The position numbers were made by a program, and so were the translations under genes. Below the pieces are notes generated by a model. That model ran no database searches. It had not been told where the DNA came from and worked only from the letters and a program-made list of their open reading frames with translations. This document shows, one piece after another, positions 34,981 through 44,126 of a stretch of 64,000 nt of DNA. This DNA is from Candidatus Zymogenaceae bacterium (GTDB lineage: Bacteria > Desulfobacterota > Zymogenia > Zymogenales > Zymogenaceae): assembly GCA_016931225.1 (NCBI GenBank), contig JAFGFE010000010.1, positions 1 to 64,000 of the forward strand. The letters run 5' to 3'. Position 1 is the stretch's first letter. Each line of letters begins with the position of its first letter.

Positions 34981-36493
34981 TATATTTTCACGATACGGAC
35001 GCTTCACGACGCTCATCCTGCTGATCATGACAAGCCTCGTTTGCTGCTCCATGACCGGTGATTATGACCGGAGATTCGAGAAGTTCGAATCTATTGATGT
35101 GATGTTCGACGAATGGTTCGGCATATATTTTCACGATATCAAGGTCGGGTATGATCATTTTACCGTAACCCGGGGTATGCTTGACGACAATCCGGTTGTT
35201 CGGCTCAACGATGACGGGATGATACGCTATCGCCTCGATGAATTCTCCCATCCCACCGACAACACGTTTCGTTCCGAGGTGTTTATCACAGGTGACAACA
35301 CCGTCCTGGGATTGATGTATGAGCATATCATCATGGATCACCTCCTCACCGAGGTGGGGCTTGCGGAAAAGGACGGCTTCATGTATCTGGACGTGTATTC
35401 CGGGGGAGGGCATGAGCGGATAAAGTACCGTCTGGACGAGGGGATCTACCCGTCGCTGGCCATTGGCTATTTCATGATGCAAAAGCCCCTGGAGGTCGGT
35501 TCTCGTTTTGAGTACCGGGTGTTTCTGGAAAACCTGCGGGCCATCGAGGATTTTTCCGCAGAGGTTGTCGGTGAGACCGTCATTGACATTGACGGCGAAT
35601 CGATGGAGGTGTTCGAGGTCGTCGGAGCGATTCGGGGGCTGGAGTCGACATCCTACGTCACCCGGGACGGGGACCTGATCCGCCAGGTATCGATGGACCA
35701 GTTCGATCAACGCCTGGAGGACAGGGAGACGGCGACGAACATGGGAGAGATAACGGGAATCACGATGACGGCGGTCATCGATTTCACCCTGATACCGGTT
35801 GATTTTCCCCTGCCGTCTCCTGTGTCATTGTCGGAACTGTCGATCAGGGTAACGGGAGTCCCCCGGGGGTTTGAGCCCATCGACGGTTTTTACCAGCAGG
35901 TGGTGGGACCGGACGATGAGGGCGCGTATATCTACACGATCCTCTTGCCCGAGGTGTCGGACGGACCGATCGAAATTCCAGAGATATATCCTGAAGGAGT
36001 TGAAGGATATCTTCTGCCCGAGATAGACATCGAGAGCGATAATGAAGAGATGCAGCGCACCGTCGAAGATATCCTGGGTGATGTCGCCGATCCGACGAGG
36101 TCCGCGAAAATGATCATGGACTGGGTGTATCGTAACGTGGAAAAACGGCTTGTCGACGCGACGTCGGCCCTGGATGTGCTGTCCACCATGGAGGGGGAGT
36201 GCGAATCCCACGCGAAGCTCTATGCGGCCCTAGTGCGGGCGGCGGGTATCCCCACAAGGGTGGTTAACGGCATCGTCTACGTGGAGGAAATGGAGGCGTT
36301 TCTTTTTCATGCGTGGAATGAAGTGTACCTCGATGAATGGATTCCGGTGGACGCGGCGTTCGGTCAGTTTCCCGCCGACGTCACCCATATCAAGTTTGCC
36401 GAGGGGAGCGGCGCGGTGGTCATCGACGTGGTGTCCCTTGTGGGCAGCATCGACGTGACGATTCTTGAGGCGAAAAGGGCCGATATCAAATGA
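34973..36493 (+). CDS. Exported transglutaminase-like cysteine protease fold protein
   Basis: A 506-residue protein with an N-terminal hydrophobic segment (about 11-26) ending in LVCC, a possible but atypical lipobox. A large beta-rich region is followed by a C-terminal transglutaminase core. This has the catalytic Cys in GECESHAKLYAALVRAAGIP, the His in FLFHAWNEVYL and the Asp in WIPVDAAFGQ. Such proteins are usually periplasmic proteases or crosslinking-like enzymes of unknown target. The TTG start at 34973 overlaps the pyrC stop and has GGGAGG 6 bp ahead. Longer frames from 34937 are not supported. Confidence 0.8.
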   Translation: MSDIFSRYGRFTTLILLIMTSLVCCSMTGDYDRRFEKFESIDVMFDEWFGIYFHDIKVGYDHFTVTRGMLDDNPVVRLNDDGMIRYRLDEFSHPTDNTFRSEVFITGDNTVLGLMYEHIIMDHLLTEVGLAEKDGFMYLDVYSGGGHERIKYRLDEGIYPSLAIGYFMMQKPLEVGSRFEYRVFLENLRAIEDFSAEVVGETVIDIDGESMEVFEVVGAIRGLESTSYVTRDGDLIRQVSMDQFDQRLEDRETATNMGEITGITMTAVIDFTLIPVDFPLPSPVSLSELSIRVTGVPRGFEPIDGFYQQVVGPDDEGAYIYTILLPEVSDGPIEIPEIYPEGVEGYLLPEIDIESDNEEMQRTVEDILGDVADPTRSAKMIMDWVYRNVEKRLVDATSALDVLSTMEGECESHAKLYAALVRAAGIPTRVVNGIVYVEEMEAFLFHAWNEVYLDEWIPVDAAFGQFPADVTHIKFAEGSGAVVIDVVSLVGSIDVTILEAKRADIK

Positions 36494-36506
36494 ACACGTA
36501 GGGAAT

Positions 36507-37919
36507 ATGGAAACGGACCAGGAAAAAAAGCGAGCCCCGCAGATTCTCGTGGTGGATGACGAGCAGAATATGAGAGATTTTCTCGAGATCATGCTCAGGC
36601 GCGAGGGGTACGTGGTTGATCTGGCTGAAAACGGGAAGGAGGCGGTCGAACGTATTGATAAAAAAATGTATGATCTCGTCATTACGGATATCATTATGCC
36701 GGGCATGAACGGAACGGAGGTCCTCAAAAAGGCGAAGGAGGTCAATCCCGCCACCACAGTCATCATGGTTACCGCTTACGCCTCCACCGAAAGCGCCGTT
36801 GACGCCATGAAGGAGGGTGCGTACGATTACATCACGAAGCCGTTTAATGTCGACGAGATAAAAGTTATCATCAGCAACGCCCTGGAAAGGGGGAGACTGG
36901 AGAAGGAAAACGTACTCTTAAAACGACAGCTGGGCAGAGAATATAACTATGAGAATATCATCGGGACCAGCTTCGCCATGCAGAAGATATTCGACCTGAT
37001 CGGACGGGTATCGGCCACAAAGTCCAACGTGCTCATATTGGGAGAAAGCGGCACCGGCAAGGAGCTGGTGGCCCGGGCGATACACAATAAAAGCCAGAGA
37101 AAAGATCGTCCGTTCGTGGTGATAAACTGCGGCGGCATCCCTGAAAACCTACTGGAGAGTGATCTCTTTGGACACGTAAAGGGTTCCTTCACCGGAGCGG
37201 TGTCCCACAAGGAGGGTCTCTTCGAGGTGGCCGATACCGGTACCATATTCCTCGACGAAGTGGGGGAACTGACTCAGGCGATCCAGGTTAAGCTGCTTCG
37301 TGCCATCCAGGAGCGCACATTCAAGCGGGTAGGGGGGACGGAGGACATTTCTGTGGATGTGAGAATCATCGCCGCCACGAACAGAGAGCTGGAACAGGAG
37401 GTGATATCGGGCCGCTTCCGGGAGGATCTCTATTACCGCCTCAACGTGATAGAGATAAAAATACCGCCCCTCAGGGAGCGGCGGGAGGATATACCGCTGT
37501 TGGCGTCGCATTTTCTGGAAAAGATGTCCGCGGAGCAGGGAAAGGAGATCAGGAAGATATCTTCCTACGCCTTGGAGGTGCTCAAGGACTATTCATTTCC
37601 CGGCAATGTTCGGGAGCTTGAAAACATCATCGAGCGGTCCGTGGCCCTGGAGTCCTCCAATATCGTTCTGCCGGAGAGCCTGGCGCTCTCCATGCATAAG
37701 GAGCACGGCGGCAGGGCGGCAACGGAAGACGCCGCACATATGCTGGGAGGCGATTCGTTTTCCATGGAGGAATATATCTCGGGCATTGAGACCGAGCTCA
37801 TCAAAGAAGCCCTGCTTCGTGCCGGCAGGAACAAGAAAGAAGCCGCCCGGATTTTGGGCATCAGTTACTGGGTGCTTCTCAGGAAGATCGAAAAATACGG
37901 CATCGGTGACGACGCCTGA
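36507..37919 (+). CDS. Sigma-54-dependent response regulator, PilR-like
   Basis: A 471-residue NtrC-family activator. The receiver domain has ILVVDDEQN (12-20), the phosphoacceptor Asp61 in ITDIIMPGMNG and YDYITKPF with the conserved Lys. The AAA+ domain has GESGTGKE (Walker A), the sigma-54 contact loop GSFTGA (usual GAFTGA with A to S) and the FREDLYYRLNVIEI region. The C-terminal Fis-type helix-turn-helix is NKKEAARILGISYWVLLRKIEKYG. It is 230 bp upstream of pilA, whose promoter is sigma-54 type, so a PilR role is likely. No partner sensor kinase gene lies in the window. Confidence 0.9.
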   Translation: METDQEKKRAPQILVVDDEQNMRDFLEIMLRREGYVVDLAENGKEAVERIDKKMYDLVITDIIMPGMNGTEVLKKAKEVNPATTVIMVTAYASTESAVDAMKEGAYDYITKPFNVDEIKVIISNALERGRLEKENVLLKRQLGREYNYENIIGTSFAMQKIFDLIGRVSATKSNVLILGESGTGKELVARAIHNKSQRKDRPFVVINCGGIPENLLESDLFGHVKGSFTGAVSHKEGLFEVADTGTIFLDEVGELTQAIQVKLLRAIQERTFKRVGGTEDISVDVRIIAATNRELEQEVISGRFREDLYYRLNVIEIKIPPLRERREDIPLLASHFLEKMSAEQGKEIRKISSYALEVLKDYSFPGNVRELENIIERSVALESSNIVLPESLALSMHKEHGGRAATEDAAHMLGGDSFSMEEYISGIETELIKEALLRAGRNKKEAARILGISYWVLLRKIEKYGIGDDA

Positions 37920-37936
37920 GTTGGTATGTGTGACTA

Positions 37937-37967
37937 TTTTGCAAAAAGGATTTGCTTTTTTGCAAAA
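37937..37967. promoter_or_regulatory. Candidate enhancer sites for the PilR-like regulator
   Basis: The palindrome TTTTGCAAAA occurs at 37937-37946 and 37958-37967, 21 bp centre to centre, on one face of the DNA. They lie at about -160 and -140 relative to the predicted pilA start, the usual distance for NtrC-family activator sites. Confidence 0.6.
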
Positions 37968-38074
37968 GTTTTTCATGTGTGGTATACTTCATAACAAGAG
38001 TTTTCAGGTGATTGCGTTTTAATGAGCGATTTCATGCTGTTAGAGCGCACACAAACCCCCGAAAAAGATTATTA

Positions 38075-38091
38075 TTGGCATTGAATTTGCT
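38075..38091 (+). promoter_or_regulatory. Sigma-54 promoter of pilA
   Basis: The -24/-12 elements are TTGGCA and TTTGCT, with GG (38077-38078) and GC (38089-38090) separated by exactly 10 bp. It is about 60 bp upstream of the pilin start. Confidence 0.8.
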
Positions 38092-38151
38092 TTATATGAG
38101 TGATGTCAAATGGTCCTGAAACTACGTTTACCTACAAAAGGAGGACATGTT

Positions 38152-38637
38152 ATGTTGAGTAAGATCAGAAGCAAAAAGGGTTTTACCCTTATTGAGTTGA
38201 TGATCGTTGTGGCCATTATCGCCATTCTGGCGGCCATCGCCATCCCGAACTTCCTGAAGTTCCAGGCGAAATCCAAGCAGTCCGAAGCCCGGACGATCCT
38301 GACCGGTGTGTACGAGGCCGAGCTGGCCTACTTCGCCACCGAGAATACCTTCAGTAGAGTACCAGACCTCATTGGATTCGAAACCGCATCTGACCCCAAA
38401 TACTACCTGATGTATCCCGGCGGGGACACTAAAATTGCATCTTCCGACTGGATCGCGATGTATGACGGTGACGGGGATACCCTCTACGACAGCTTTACCG
38501 CCACCTGCTCCGGCAACATCGACCGTGACGCGGATCGCGACGTCTGGTATGTACATGACGGATCCCGTGAACCTTCACAGGAAGACACGCCTGGTGGATT
38601 TAACGCTGCGGGAGAGCAGGCCTTTAACGACGTCTAA
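38152..38637 (+). CDS. pilA: Type IV major pilin-like prepilin
   Basis: A 161-residue prepilin. The leader MLSKIRSKKG ends at the PilD site Gly10/Phe11 and is followed by FTLIELMIVVAIIAILAAIAIPNFLKF, the canonical N-terminal helix with Glu at position +5. The C-terminal globular part is acidic (GDGDTLYDSF, NIDRDADRDVWYV), like many deltaproteobacterial pilins. Only one Cys is present in the mature part, so the usual disulfide loop is missing. A strong AAAGGAGG site lies 7 bp ahead of ATG 38152. It has its own sigma-54 promoter and terminator, so it is a single high-output gene. Confidence 0.93.
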   Translation: MLSKIRSKKGFTLIELMIVVAIIAILAAIAIPNFLKFQAKSKQSEARTILTGVYEAELAYFATENTFSRVPDLIGFETASDPKYYLMYPGGDTKIASSDWIAMYDGDGDTLYDSFTATCSGNIDRDADRDVWYVHDGSREPSQEDTPGGFNAAGEQAFNDV

Positions 38638-38699
38638 TAACGACGCCGGGCGATGTATGTATGCATAGATCATTATGATGTATGCAGACGATGGCCACT

Positions 38700-38731
38700 A
38701 ACGGCGGAACCTACAGGTTCCGCCGTTTTTT
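38700..38731 (+). terminator. Rho-independent terminator of pilA
   Basis: A perfect 12-bp stem (AACGGCGGAACC with GGTTCCGCCGTT), a short TACA loop and seven T. It separates pilA from the glycan cluster. Confidence 0.93.
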
Positions 38732-38768
38732 TCTTTATTACCTGTCTGTTTCGTGGTAGATAAAAACC

Positions 38769-40910
38769 ATGCCAGACCTCCGTTTTATACGAAACAATAT
38801 CGACACGGGTCTTTTCGGATTCGTTTTTCTGGTAAGCTTTTTCGTCTATCTCCTGACCCTGTGCCCGACGGTCTACTGGAGGGACTCGGCGGAGTTTGTT
38901 GACGCCGCCTTCGCCCTGGCCATCCCCCACCCGGCGGGATTTCCCTCCTACATGCCGATGGCGAATCTTTTGACCTATCTTCCCTTCGGGTCCATTGCGT
39001 TCAAGGTCAATCTGTTATCCGCATTCATGGGCGCCGGTGCGGCGGTGATGGTCGCCGTTCTCATTATGGAGGTTGTGTTTGCGATGGGTGGGGGGAGGGA
39101 CAATACTTCCCGATTTCTAGCTGCGGCGGGGGCGCTGACGTACGCCTTTTCCTTTTCGCTGTGGGAGAGCTCGGTCAGCGCGGAGGTGTATGCCGGCATG
39201 GCGGCGGCGGGTGCGGGGATCCTTTTCTGTCTGGTCCGATGGGCGGTGAGGGATGATCGGAGGTATCTCATCGCAGGCGGATTCCTCTACGGGCTGTCCG
39301 CCGGCATCCACGCCACCGTGGCCCTGTTTCTCCCGGCGGTCCTCGTATTTATCGTCCTGAACCTGAAACGGGACGAACTCCCCCGAAGGCTGGGAGATGT
39401 GGGATGGGCCCTTCTCTTTTTCGCCATCGGCTTTTCCGTATATATGTATCTTCCCATCAGGTCTCTTTCGAATCCGAGGATGGATTGGGGGAATCCGGAA
39501 ACCCTTGAGCAGTTTTTCATTCATATCACCGATCGAAAGGATTCCGCATATCACTTCGCCGTATCCCGGGGGGGGCTGTGGAGTAATATCTCGCGGTTTG
39601 TGGGCATCACCGCCTCTGAGCTGACGGTTTTGTGGAGCCTGGTTTCGGTGGCGGGTCTTTTGGTGGTGTTTCGGAAAAATTGGCGGATGGCGCTCCTTTT
39701 TCTGCTCTATTTTTTGGGGCATGTATCATTTTTCATCTGGTACTGGCAAACCGGCAGCATCTACACGGCGTCGTACGTGGTGCCGATGATGCTCGCCGCT
39801 GTGGCCTTTTATTTCGGAATATCCTGGATCGAAAAGAGATTCAGTGTGCGGATTCGATGGAGACGGGTGGGGGCGGTGGTGCTTGCGGCCTTCGTGATGT
39901 TTACCCTGGCGATCGACTACGGAAAACTCGATAAATCCAATTACTGGGCGGCGGAGCGCCTGGCCGCGGCGGATTATACCGGCTTCGATCGAGACGCCCT
40001 GGTCCTCACATCCCTGTACTGGCCGTTTTTTTACTACTTTAAGGACGTGGAGAGGCTTCGGGAAGACCTCCACGTGGTCCCCGTCAGCGATTGCCTTGAG
40101 CCGGAATATTTCAACCGGGTGACGCCGGAGCGCTTTCCCGGGATAGAGGTCCCGGACATGAAATACACCCGGGACACCGGCATTGATTTCATGCTCCAAC
40201 TGATGGGTGAAAACATCTCGTCCCGAACCGTGTACCTGGGCCCGGATCGACGCATCGTTGAAAAGCTCTCGAACCAGCTGGTTCCCGAGCTGTTTTTCTT
40301 CCGGGTGGTGACAGACGACGAAGCGGAGAAGGTGGATGCCGACTATTGCGCCGCATATCTGACCGGGCTTCATGATTTCGTGCAGAGGGAGCTGGACTCC
40401 CGGGGCGGTGAGTTTTTCGCAGACGAGGTGTATCGCTCGTACTACAGCAACAATTTCCTGGCGCTGTCCACCTACCTGGTAAAGCAGAAACAATGGCTGG
40501 CCGTGGTGTCTGTGGCCAGGATGGCGGAGATTGTCATCGGGCCCGTGCCCTTGATAAAGAGGGACCTCCTGGATGCCCTGACGATGCTGGAGCGCTACGA
40601 CGAGGCGGAGGATGAGTTCATCTGGTTTCTTGAACGGTACCCGAACGTGTCTCTGTTGCTGGTGAATTATGGATACAACCTGTTCTCCCAGGGGAGGTAT
40701 GACGATGCGGCACGGGAGTTCTCTCTGGCCGTGGAGATGGGTGATATAAACGCCGAGGCCTATCTGGGGCTGGGCATCGTTTTTTTGGCGATGGAGCAAA
40801 ACGAGGAGGCGGTCGACGCCCTTCGTGCCGCCCGGGAGGCGATAAACGAGAATACATCGCCGGACGACAGGGAGAAGATCGAGGAATTGCTTGATGAACT
40901 GTCCCGATAA
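38769..40910 (+). CDS. DUF2723 membrane glycosyltransferase (GT-C-like) with C-terminal TPR
   Basis: A 713-residue polytopic membrane protein. The first loop has the DUF2723 signature LCPTVYWRDSAEFVDAAFALAIPHPAGFPSY (Asp-Ser/Glu near 39-43), which resembles the acidic catalytic loop of GT-C enzymes using polyprenyl-phosphate sugars. About ten hydrophobic segments follow up to about 400. The final 130 residues hold at least two TPR repeats (LLVNYGYNLFSQGRYDDAAREF, AYLGLGIVFLAMEQNEEAVDAL). It starts 131 bp after pilA, beyond the terminator. A role in O-glycosylating surface proteins, possibly pilin, is inference. Confidence 0.8.
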   Translation: MPDLRFIRNNIDTGLFGFVFLVSFFVYLLTLCPTVYWRDSAEFVDAAFALAIPHPAGFPSYMPMANLLTYLPFGSIAFKVNLLSAFMGAGAAVMVAVLIMEVVFAMGGGRDNTSRFLAAAGALTYAFSFSLWESSVSAEVYAGMAAAGAGILFCLVRWAVRDDRRYLIAGGFLYGLSAGIHATVALFLPAVLVFIVLNLKRDELPRRLGDVGWALLFFAIGFSVYMYLPIRSLSNPRMDWGNPETLEQFFIHITDRKDSAYHFAVSRGGLWSNISRFVGITASELTVLWSLVSVAGLLVVFRKNWRMALLFLLYFLGHVSFFIWYWQTGSIYTASYVVPMMLAAVAFYFGISWIEKRFSVRIRWRRVGAVVLAAFVMFTLAIDYGKLDKSNYWAAERLAAADYTGFDRDALVLTSLYWPFFYYFKDVERLREDLHVVPVSDCLEPEYFNRVTPERFPGIEVPDMKYTRDTGIDFMLQLMGENISSRTVYLGPDRRIVEKLSNQLVPELFFFRVVTDDEAEKVDADYCAAYLTGLHDFVQRELDSRGGEFFADEVYRSYYSNNFLALSTYLVKQKQWLAVVSVARMAEIVIGPVPLIKRDLLDALTMLERYDEAEDEFIWFLERYPNVSLLLVNYGYNLFSQGRYDDAAREFSLAVEMGDINAEAYLGLGIVFLAMEQNEEAVDALRAAREAINENTSPDDREKIEELLDELSR

Positions 40911-40984
40911 AGAGAGATAATATAAATAGGTATATATACAATAAGTAGATACCCATTCACAGCGGGATACGAAATAAATCGTCC

Positions 40985-41962
40985 ATGAGGAAGAACCAGA
41001 CAATCTGTGTCGTCATTCCGGCCCACAACGAGGAACTTTTGATCACTCGGGTGCTTGAGGGTCTGCCGGACTACGTCGACTGGGCGGTGGTGGTGGATGA
41101 CGCAAGCACCGACGCCACCGTCGATCGGGTATCCGACTACTCGGGGAGCTTTCGGGGCGAGGTGCGGCTCATCACCCTGGAAAACAACAGTGGTGTGGGG
41201 AGGGCCATCGCCCGGGGATACCGGGAGGCGCTGATTCTGAAGGCCGATGTGACGGTGGTCATGGCGGGGGATAACCAGATGGACCCGGCGGACCTGCCTG
41301 CGGTGGTGGACCCGGTGCTGGACGGGCGGGCCGACTATACCAAGGGCAACCGCCTGTTCGGGGGGGGGGCGTGGGGGATGATTCCGAAGGTGCGTTATCT
41401 GGGCAACTCCACCCTTTCACTTTTAACAAAAATCGCCTCGGGATACTGGCACGTGGCCGATTCCCAGACCGGGTACACGGCGATCAACTTTCGCACCCTC
41501 GCTCGTCTGGATCTGGAAAACATATATCCCCGCTACGGCATGCCCAACGACATGCTCATCAAACTCAACATCATCAACGCCCGAGTTGTGGATGTTCCGG
41601 TCAGGCCGGTGTACAACATTGGGGAGAAGTCGGGCATCCGGCTTTTCAAGGTGATTCCGACCATTTCTCTCTTGCTTCTTCGCGGCTTCTTCACCCGTAT
41701 GTTCAAAAAATATGTCATCTATGATTTCCACCCTCTGGTATTTTTTTACATGATGGGCCTTTCCCTCACCCCCGCCGGGGGAATCCTGGGGCTGTATCTC
41801 TTCGTGGTACGGATTTTGGGACACGGCGTGGCAGCGACCAGCGCTCTATTCGCCGCCTTTCTGTTCATATCAGGCCTCCAGTCTCTGTTCTTTGCCATGT
41901 GGTTTGATATGGAATATAATAAACCCTTAAAGGGCGATGAAAATCCGAAAGTGTCGCCGTGA
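40985..41962 (+). CDS. GT2 glycosyltransferase with membrane tail (DPM1/GtrB-like)
   Basis: A 325-residue GT-A enzyme. The N-terminus is VVIPAHNEELLITRVLEGL, then VVDDASTDATVDRV (UDP-sugar loop) and VVMAGDNQMDPADLP with the metal-binding DXN near 94. Two or three hydrophobic segments (about 225-305) anchor it. Such enzymes usually load a sugar onto a polyprenyl phosphate, which GT-C enzymes then use, so it may supply its neighbours. A G10 homopolymer at 41360-41369 lies in the coding region and could allow frameshifting. There is no clear ribosome site. Confidence 0.85.
   Translation: MRKNQTICVVIPAHNEELLITRVLEGLPDYVDWAVVVDDASTDATVDRVSDYSGSFRGEVRLITLENNSGVGRAIARGYREALILKADVTVVMAGDNQMDPADLPAVVDPVLDGRADYTKGNRLFGGGAWGMIPKVRYLGNSTLSLLTKIASGYWHVADSQTGYTAINFRTLARLDLENIYPRYGMPNDMLIKLNIINARVVDVPVRPVYNIGEKSGIRLFKVIPTISLLLLRGFFTRMFKKYVIYDFHPLVFFYMMGLSLTPAGGILGLYLFVVRILGHGVAATSALFAAFLFISGLQSLFFAMWFDMEYNKPLKGDENPKVSP
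41360..41369 (+). repeat. G10 homopolymer within glycosyltransferase gene
   Basis: Ten consecutive G encode Gly-Gly-Gly-Ala of FGGGAWGM. It is the longest internal homopolymer seen in a coding region here and a potential slippage site. Confidence 0.6.
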
Positions 41963-43158
41963 AAATCGTAATGACCACCAGCTCCTTTCCCCGCGGGCCG
42001 GAGGACTGGGCCGGGGTGTTTGTATTATCCCTGGCCCGAGAGCTGGTGCGGAGGGGACATCGGGTGACGGTGGCGGCGCCTCACGCGCCCGGCCTTGCTC
42101 GGGGTGAAATCGTCGACGGCGTGGGTGTGGTCAGGTTTCGATACATGCGTCCGGAAAGGCTCGAAGCGCTGGCGTACGGCCGGGGCATGGTTACCAATGT
42201 GCGCCGCCGTCCGTGGCTCTTCTTTCTGGTGCCCTTCTTTTTAGCGGCCCAGGGGTTGGTCCTCGGGCGCCTCGCTTCCAATGCCGATGTGGTGGCGGCC
42301 CACTGGCTCTTCCCCCAGGGGATGGTGGCCCGGTTGTGCGGCGCCTCCCCCGTGGTAATACTCCACGGCAGTGACGTGCACCTTGTCGGGGGGAGGGTGA
42401 CGGCCTTTCTCGCCCGGTGGACTCTTTCGGGCGCGTCGGGCGTGATCGCCAACAGCGCCGCGACGGCCCGCCGGGCACAAGCCATTGCTCCCAAGGCACG
42501 GATCAGGGTGATACCCATGGGGGTGGAGGTGGAGCGTTTTGCACCATCCGGCGGCGGTTCGGGGGAAAAACAGGAGGCCATCGCACCAAGGATCATCGGC
42601 GTGGGGCGGCTCATCCCCCTCAAGGGGTATCGATATCTGATTGAGGCGTTGGTGAAAATCAAGGGGAAGTTCCCCGGGGCCGTTCTCACACTGGTGGGCG
42701 AAGGGCCGGAGAGGGAGGCGCTGGAGCGATTGGCGAAAACGCTGGGTGTGGGAGCGGCAGTGACCTTCACGGGAGAGGTGCCTCATGCTGATGTGCCCGG
42801 GATACTGCGGGAGCACGATCTGTTCGTCCTTCCGGCGATCGTCACCGAAACCGGTGAGACGGAGGGGCTGGGAACGGTAATACTGGAGGCGATGGCCGCG
42901 GGTCTTCCCGTGGCGGCGTCCGGTGTGGGGGGGATACCGGATATCGTCGAGCACGAAAGGACCGGACTTATCTTTCCCCAGAAGGACCCGGACGCCATCG
43001 CTCATGCGGTCATACTGCTTTCCGGTGACGGTGATCTTCGGGATCGTATTGTCGGGGCGGCGGAAAGGAAGGTTAAGGAGCGATTTTCCTGGCCGGTCAT
43101 CGCCGAACAATATGAAGAACAATTTCTGCGCATACGCACACGGGAAACAGACACATGA
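41959..43158 (+). CDS. GT4 glycosyltransferase
   Basis: A GT-B enzyme of 399 residues. The N-terminal domain has TTSSFPRGPEDWAGVFVLSLARELVRRGHRVTVAAP and HGSDVHLVGGR. The C-terminal domain has GVGRLIPLKGYRYLIEAL, LVGEGPERE and the nucleotide-sugar site TEGLGTVILEAMAAGLPVAAS as (E/D)-GLG...EAMA. The donor and acceptor are unknown. The GTG start at 41959 overlaps the previous stop by 4 bp and the following gene by 4 bp. Confidence 0.92.
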   Translation: MKIVMTTSSFPRGPEDWAGVFVLSLARELVRRGHRVTVAAPHAPGLARGEIVDGVGVVRFRYMRPERLEALAYGRGMVTNVRRRPWLFFLVPFFLAAQGLVLGRLASNADVVAAHWLFPQGMVARLCGASPVVILHGSDVHLVGGRVTAFLARWTLSGASGVIANSAATARRAQAIAPKARIRVIPMGVEVERFAPSGGGSGEKQEAIAPRIIGVGRLIPLKGYRYLIEALVKIKGKFPGAVLTLVGEGPEREALERLAKTLGVGAAVTFTGEVPHADVPGILREHDLFVLPAIVTETGETEGLGTVILEAMAAGLPVAASGVGGIPDIVEHERTGLIFPQKDPDAIAHAVILLSGDGDLRDRIVGAAERKVKERFSWPVIAEQYEEQFLRIRTRETDT

Positions 43159-44126
43159 ATCCGATAGATGAGGGGAAAACCGTTCTCGATATCGAGCAGG
43201 GGGCCATTGGAGCCCTCCGGGATCGACTGGGGAGTGAGTTCTCCCGTGCCCTGGACCTCTTTTACGAGACGACCGGCCGGGTGATCATCACCGGGATCGG
43301 GAAATCGGGACTGGTGGGCAGAAAGATCGCCGCCACCCTTTCCAGTACCGGAACCCCGGCAGTGTATCTCCACCCCGCAGAGGGTCTCCATGGAGATCTG
43401 GGGGTGGTAACGACCGACGATCTGGTGGTGGCCATCTCGTACAGCGGCGAGTCCGATGAAATCCTCCGTCTCTTCCCCTATTTTCGCTGGGTGGGCGTCA
43501 AGATCATCGGGATGACCGGATCGAAGGACTCCCGCCTGGCCCGGGAATCGGATGTGGTGCTGGATGTGTGGGTCGAAAAGGAGGCGTGTCCCTGGGATAT
43601 CGTGCCGACTTCCTCCACCACTCTGATGATGGCCCTGGGTGACGCCCTCGCGGTGGTTCTCTTGAAAATGCGGGGGTTCAACCTGGAGGATTTCGCAAAG
43701 CGCCATCCGGGAGGGGCCATCGGCCGGCGGGTACTGCTCTCCGTGGCGGATTTGATGCATGCTGGAGACGAGTGCCCCCGGGTGGAACGTTCCACTCTCC
43801 TCAAGGATGCAATCTATGAGATGACCTCCAAGGGACTGGGGATGACCACCGTCATCGGCGAGGGGGGGAGACTTTCGGGTATCGTCACCGACGGGGATCT
43901 CAGGCGGATATTCCAGAACCATCCGGCCCCACTGGACATGAAGGTTGGGGAGTTCATCGCCGGGAAGGGGATACCTCGGACCATCGAGGCGGAAAAGCTC
44001 GCCGCGGAGGCTCTGCGGGTTATGGAGGACAACGCCATCACCTCGCTGGTGGTCCCGGACGATGAGGGCCGTCCCCGGGGCGTCATACACATTCACGATA
44101 TCCTGAAGGCGGGAATTACCCTATGA
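43155..44126 (+). CDS. kdsD: Arabinose-5-phosphate isomerase (KdsD/KpsF/GutQ family)
   Basis: Interconverts ribulose-5-phosphate and arabinose-5-phosphate, the entry to KDO. The 323 residues contain an N-terminal SIS domain (GIGKSGLVGRKIAATLSSTGTP, SYSGESDE, PTSSTTLMMALGDALAVVL) and two CBS domains from about 197 (VADLMHAGDECP, IVTDGDLRR). It supports LPS inner-core or capsule synthesis. It overlaps its neighbours by 4 bp on both sides, so it is part of one transcript with the GT genes. Confidence 0.92.
   Translation: MNPIDEGKTVLDIEQGAIGALRDRLGSEFSRALDLFYETTGRVIITGIGKSGLVGRKIAATLSSTGTPAVYLHPAEGLHGDLGVVTTDDLVVAISYSGESDEILRLFPYFRWVGVKIIGMTGSKDSRLARESDVVLDVWVEKEACPWDIVPTSSTTLMMALGDALAVVLLKMRGFNLEDFAKRHPGGAIGRRVLLSVADLMHAGDECPRVERSTLLKDAIYEMTSKGLGMTTVIGEGGRLSGIVTDGDLRRIFQNHPAPLDMKVGEFIAGKGIPRTIEAEKLAAEALRVMEDNAITSLVVPDDEGRPRGVIHIHDILKAGITL

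Noticed and set aside
39726-41003. Long open frame antisense to the DUF2723 gene (425 codons)
   Set aside because: Same reason: opposite a well-supported gene with no recognisable domain. Similar shadows at 24264-25379, 33189-34454 and 45935-47062 were also rejected.
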